From JAZDFC01 sp043808235 (GTDB taxonomy: Bacteria; Bacteroidota; Ignavibacteria; Ignavibacteriales; Melioribacteraceae): DNA of 64,000 nucleotides. Position 1 is the first letter of the stretch. Each line of letters starts with the position of its first letter. The stretch lies in NCBI GenBank assembly GCA_043808235.1, contig JAZDFC010000111.1, forward strand, positions 27,131 through 91,130, in the 5' to 3' direction. The translations under genes and the position numbers were made by a program. Below, one piece after another: positions 60,846 through 64,000 of this stretch. The notes beneath the pieces are model-generated. The model saw only the letters and a list, made by a program, of their open reading frames with translations, did not search any database and was not told the origin of the DNA.

Positions 60846-63653
60846 TTACCACGCAGCCCGTAATGTAGTTCTTAAAACAGTATCCGAATATTCAGTAACA
60901 TAATTCCATTCATTGTAAGTGGAATTTTCAACTCTTACGTCAAGACTAAACCAATCCAAAAGTGAAACCGATGCATTCGCATAAACGCCGTATTTATTAT
61001 TCTTGTCTTTTTCAACGGCAGTTCTAAATCCGATAGTACCCTGCACAACCTCGAACACCGGGAATGACGAGCTTATATCGAACGTTGTAATCCGGCTGAA
61101 AACTCCGACCGGTTTTAAATGTATTATTCCGAAGCTGCCCGCAAATGAAAGTCCGGATATAAATGCTGCTGTCTGGGTTAACATATAATTATCCGTACTA
61201 AAGTCAGCGGTTCCTGCAAATGTTTTTGTCTGCTGAAGTGAAAATGAAAAATTGGTTGAGCTTTGAAAATTCATAACGGGATAGCTGTACGAAGTCATCA
61301 CGGAATACATTGCGGTTTTGTTATCAACTATGTTGGATTGTTCGGTTGTATTGTTCTTTTGGAAATAAGGGGAATACAAAAAAGTTATAATCGGCAGTTT
61401 CGGAAATCTTAATCCAAGATTAATATTAAATGCAGTTGTTGTAGTTGTATATGATTTCCAATCAATAAGATTATCACGCTGACTTTTGAATGAAGCGCTT
61501 AATGATATTCTTTTGTTGATAAGTTTTTGATCGATCTTTCCTTCGTATCCAAGATAATCTGATCTTAAGGTTGGTGCGCCGAGCGATGCGAAGCCCGGTC
61601 CAATCATTTTCATTCCGAATGAGACTTTTGTGTTTGTCTCGTCATTTGAATAAGAAGTTTTTGCAGAATACATAAAATCAAACGAGCTGCTGATTTTGGG
61701 ATGTACCATATTTTTTATAAATCCCGGAATAGCCTTGTTCTCCAAATCTGCAGCCCTAGTATCGCGAGTTAACACAGAGCCGACTATCTCTCCTTCGAAT
61801 GTCAAATGATTATCTAAAAACGCAAGCTTTCCTTCTACTCCAAACAAATAATTCGCTTGCGGATTCAACGTTAAATTTGTTGGTTCAACAACGATTGAAT
61901 TTTCATCGTCCTTTGCATATAATCCCGTAAGGTGAAAGTGGCTTCCCTCTTTTGTACCCACACCAAATCGTCCTGCATATAAATTTCTTCTGTAAGTGGA
62001 ATTCGTAATTCCTTTCTGATTTCCAGTGCCCGCGAAAGCGAGGTAAAAGAAAGCGGGATTAATCTCAATGTTTACCCCGTTTACCGGAACGCCGTTAAGT
62101 GTATGCGGCGTATAGGCGGGATAAGTAACACCAAAACCTATTGTTTGAATGGACATCAAGATTTTTTCTGTTCCCGAAATCATGTTATACTTATCTAATG
62201 TAGCTTCTAAATTTTCCGGGTCTTTCATGTTCTCGATTTCGGTTTGTATTTCATTTGCCTCAGCGGTTCTTTTTTGAATTTCCTCAAGTACTGCAAGGTT
62301 GGTTTTTAACGAATCTATTTCTTTGCTATTCTCAGGATTTTCTGCAAGTTCTTCCAACCTTGTTTTTAATGCGGATATATTTTCCAAATTTTCTGTTAAA
62401 TCAACGAATTGTTTTGCTTCGGATTCAGCGAGTTCATCGGCTTTAGCCTCCACTCTCTCCATCAGATTATCGCGGAATGATTCAATATCAAAATTCAGCG
62501 CGAAGCTGTTCATATTCTGCTTTAAGTCATCTTGTTGTGAAGTAAGAAGAATGTCGGAAGAAAAAGGTAATCCGTAAATTGAAAGCGCTGGAGATAATTC
62601 AAGATTTGTATATCGTTCCGGCTGTTCGGAATTAAATCCTTGCCTACGGGCAACCTGATTTTCAAGTTTGGCAGTACCTGAAAATGTTAAAACACTTTTA
62701 GTGTCTCCATCGGCAGCGGGTTGATTAAAATAATTAATATTTCCAGAATTCATTAATCCTGAAAGACCAACAGGTAAACCGGAACCCGGTTTAAGTTCTA
62801 CCCGTGTTTGAGAATCTTCAAATTTTCCGAAAGTAAAATTTCTTACTTCACTTGTGGAAATCAGAACGCCATTAAAGTATGCGCTAACTTGCCATGCATA
62901 TTTCTTCCCGGGCGAAAACTCGCGCGCGGCTGATGGAAATTGAAATATCGTTGAGTAAATATTTCCCTGCTTATAAAATGCCGGATTGGATTGAAGAGCG
63001 TCATAGGATGATTGCAGCCCCAGCATCTCTGTTATCGTGATTGAATATGTTACAGCCTGAGATGGCTCCACCGGTGAAGGAGGAAGCCAGTTAAATACAA
63101 TAAATGAACCGTTTACAATTTCGAAAATTTCATCAGTTCCGCTATCAGCAGACGGCAAACCGGAAATTGACTTTCCGCTCTCAATAAATGCATTATCGCC
63201 CGGTCCGAGTAATTCAATCTGCGTGAGGTTCATTACCTCCTGTTGAATGCATTGACTACCCAAAACCAAACCGTCATCTGCGTTTATCACAGAGACGCAA
63301 ATTTCATACTCACCCGATGGTACACCGCCGATGTTTTTAACAACTTCATCATACTTTCCATTCGCCGAATGCACACTAATAGGCATGATATCCACGGGTG
63401 AAATAAAACGTGTGCCCTGAGTTAAAATGAACGTGGCTGTTGTCGCTTCTGCAATCAAACCTGAAGTTGATTCGGTAGCCGTTCCTTGCAGATAAACACG
63501 GTAGTCGGTACCGGTGGAATTTATTAAAGTTACCTTCCACATATTTTCCAATTTAAATTGAAAAGGCGGAGGCTGTTGAAGCTGCACAATAACTTGAGCA
63601 GAACAAATTCCGGTAGAAAATATAAACGTTACGAGCAGAAATAGTTTTCGCAT
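60846..63653 (-). CDS. Large outer-membrane barrel protein with LQQPPP N-terminal domain
   Basis: A 935-residue protein. It has a signal peptide, the LQQPPP domain (residues about 20-150: QVIVQLQQPPPFQFKLENMW), a fibronectin-like domain (FNWLPPSPVEPSQAVTYS; GKKYAWQVSAYFNG), a coiled coil (about 395-490: ESEAKQFVDLTENLENISAL, EEIQKRTAEANEIQTEIEN) and then about 420 residues of alternating strands that end in LRTTLRAAW, a typical barrel end. It is the first gene of the operon and could anchor the products of 59027 and 56886 at the cell surface. I do not recognise a named family; similar N-terminal domains may occur in other Bacteroidota surface proteins. Confidence 0.72.
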   Translation of the reverse strand: MRKLFLLVTFIFSTGICSAQVIVQLQQPPPFQFKLENMWKVTLINSTGTDYRVYLQGTATESTSGLIAEATTATFILTQGTRFISPVDIMPISVHSANGKYDEVVKNIGGVPSGEYEICVSVINADDGLVLGSQCIQQEVMNLTQIELLGPGDNAFIESGKSISGLPSADSGTDEIFEIVNGSFIVFNWLPPSPVEPSQAVTYSITITEMLGLQSSYDALQSNPAFYKQGNIYSTIFQFPSAAREFSPGKKYAWQVSAYFNGVLISTSEVRNFTFGKFEDSQTRVELKPGSGLPVGLSGLMNSGNINYFNQPAADGDTKSVLTFSGTAKLENQVARRQGFNSEQPERYTNLELSPALSIYGLPFSSDILLTSQQDDLKQNMNSFALNFDIESFRDNLMERVEAKADELAESEAKQFVDLTENLENISALKTRLEELAENPENSKEIDSLKTNLAVLEEIQKRTAEANEIQTEIENMKDPENLEATLDKYNMISGTEKILMSIQTIGFGVTYPAYTPHTLNGVPVNGVNIEINPAFFYLAFAGTGNQKGITNSTYRRNLYAGRFGVGTKEGSHFHLTGLYAKDDENSIVVEPTNLTLNPQANYLFGVEGKLAFLDNHLTFEGEIVGSVLTRDTRAADLENKAIPGFIKNMVHPKISSSFDFMYSAKTSYSNDETNTKVSFGMKMIGPGFASLGAPTLRSDYLGYEGKIDQKLINKRISLSASFKSQRDNLIDWKSYTTTTTAFNINLGLRFPKLPIITFLYSPYFQKNNTTEQSNIVDNKTAMYSVMTSYSYPVMNFQSSTNFSFSLQQTKTFAGTADFSTDNYMLTQTAAFISGLSFAGSFGIIHLKPVGVFSRITTFDISSSFPVFEVVQGTIGFRTAVEKDKNNKYGVYANASVSLLDWFSLDVRVENSTYNEWNYVTEYSDTVLRTTLRAAW

Positions 63654-64000
63654 GATATACCATCTTTTGATTGATAGGTCTTTATTTTATCGCAGGAATA
63701 AAATAGTCCGAATAAGAGGGACATATGGCTGATATTTTTTATTCTACGCCAATTGGTCAGATATATTGTTTAAAATTTGGAAGAGGAAATCAGTTGTAAA
63801 TTCAGCATCATAGATTACTTCTTTCATGGAGCTGACCTTTCAGAATTGCTCTATTTATAATTCAAAATAAAAAAATTTTTATTTTGTACAATTTGAAGAC
63901 TACTACGACTTGACAGTAGTTATAACCAATAGTAATTGATAAAAGTTCATTTGTCCGATTAAGCAAGTATGAGAGAACATCTTGTGAGTTAATTCGGCTG
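63654..64000. other. Gene-free end region with promoter for the LQQPPP operon
   Basis: No gene is visible in the last 347 bases. CAAAATAAAAA and TTTTTATTTTG (63863-63886, two bases between) make a strong hairpin of low GC. The operon promoter for the minus-strand genes should lie here, but no box is clear. Confidence 0.5.

Overview
The window looks like a chromosomal segment from a low-GC member of the Bacteroidota/Chlorobi/Ignavibacteria lineage (inference). The evidence is a PorU-type sortase of the type IX secretion system (T9SS) at the left edge, two secreted proteins ending in the T9SS sorting domain that starts with the NYPNPFNP-type motif (33619-34983, 46700-48205), a giant propeller-type sensor kinase, many Bacteroidota-style signal peptides, and several families of short palindromic repeats. 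One tRNA gene (Glu, CUC) is present; there is no rRNA and no CRISPR array.

Layout. 1-3.8 kb: housekeeping genes (PorU fragment, HD hydrolase, endonuclease III, 2Fe-2S ferredoxin, tRNA-Glu, HEAT protein). 3.9-6.3 kb: a secreted GH127 arabinofuranosidase. 6.4-10.7 kb: a solo OLD-type nuclease and a small membrane protein, surrounded by repeats, then YhcH/YjgK. 9.8-17 kb: two short secreted Asp/Gly-rich calcium-binding-like proteins, a DUF2202 ferritin-like lipoprotein, an outer-membrane barrel and an NtrB/NtrC-type two-component pair. 17-22.8 kb: a redox/sulfur block with a DUF134 regulator, a NifX-like protein, an octaheme cytochrome of the tetrathionate-reductase type, a membrane cytochrome b, two YeeE/YedE half-transporters (one fused to a rhodanese domain without its cysteine) and a methyltransferase. 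22.9-27.8 kb: phoU facing a convergent pstS-C-A-B-B operon, in which the two PstB proteins carry complementary motif losses. 28-33.4 kb: an MBL-fold hydrolase and a propeller sensor kinase with a stand-alone response regulator. 33.6-39.6 kb: a T9SS-exported esterase, crcB and DUF190 behind a fluoride riboswitch, an SDR epimerase, and GH26 plus GH5 glycanases that probably act together on mannan-type hemicellulose.

39.7-51.6 kb is an accessory region: three toxin-antitoxin pairs, a PAS histidine kinase, and a two-gene module (44214-46281) encoding a protein of unknown function and a PD-(D/E)XK-like nuclease candidate. The module is bounded by perfect 12-bp inverted repeats resembling gene-cassette boundaries. 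Then come a Ycf48-like propeller protein, an MBL protein, a nitrilase/Lnt-like membrane enzyme and a frameshifted DinB gene. 51.8-55.5 kb: a DUF2178-type/XRE pair, a quinone-oxidoreductase-like dehydrogenase, a C_GCAxxG_C_C redox protein, and a REP-associated-type transposase on an element with 12-bp terminal inverted repeats inside 95-bp direct repeats. 55.6-63.7 kb: a four-gene minus-strand operon for an unrecognised cell-surface system (barrel protein with an LQQPPP amino-terminal domain, a second LQQPPP protein, a propeller protein sharing a cysteine-rich carboxy-terminal module, and a P-domain/lysyl-oxidase protein).

Best candidates for something undescribed: the inverted-repeat-bounded nuclease pair, the asymmetric PstB pair, the LQQPPP surface operon, and the large direct repeats around the REP-type transposase.
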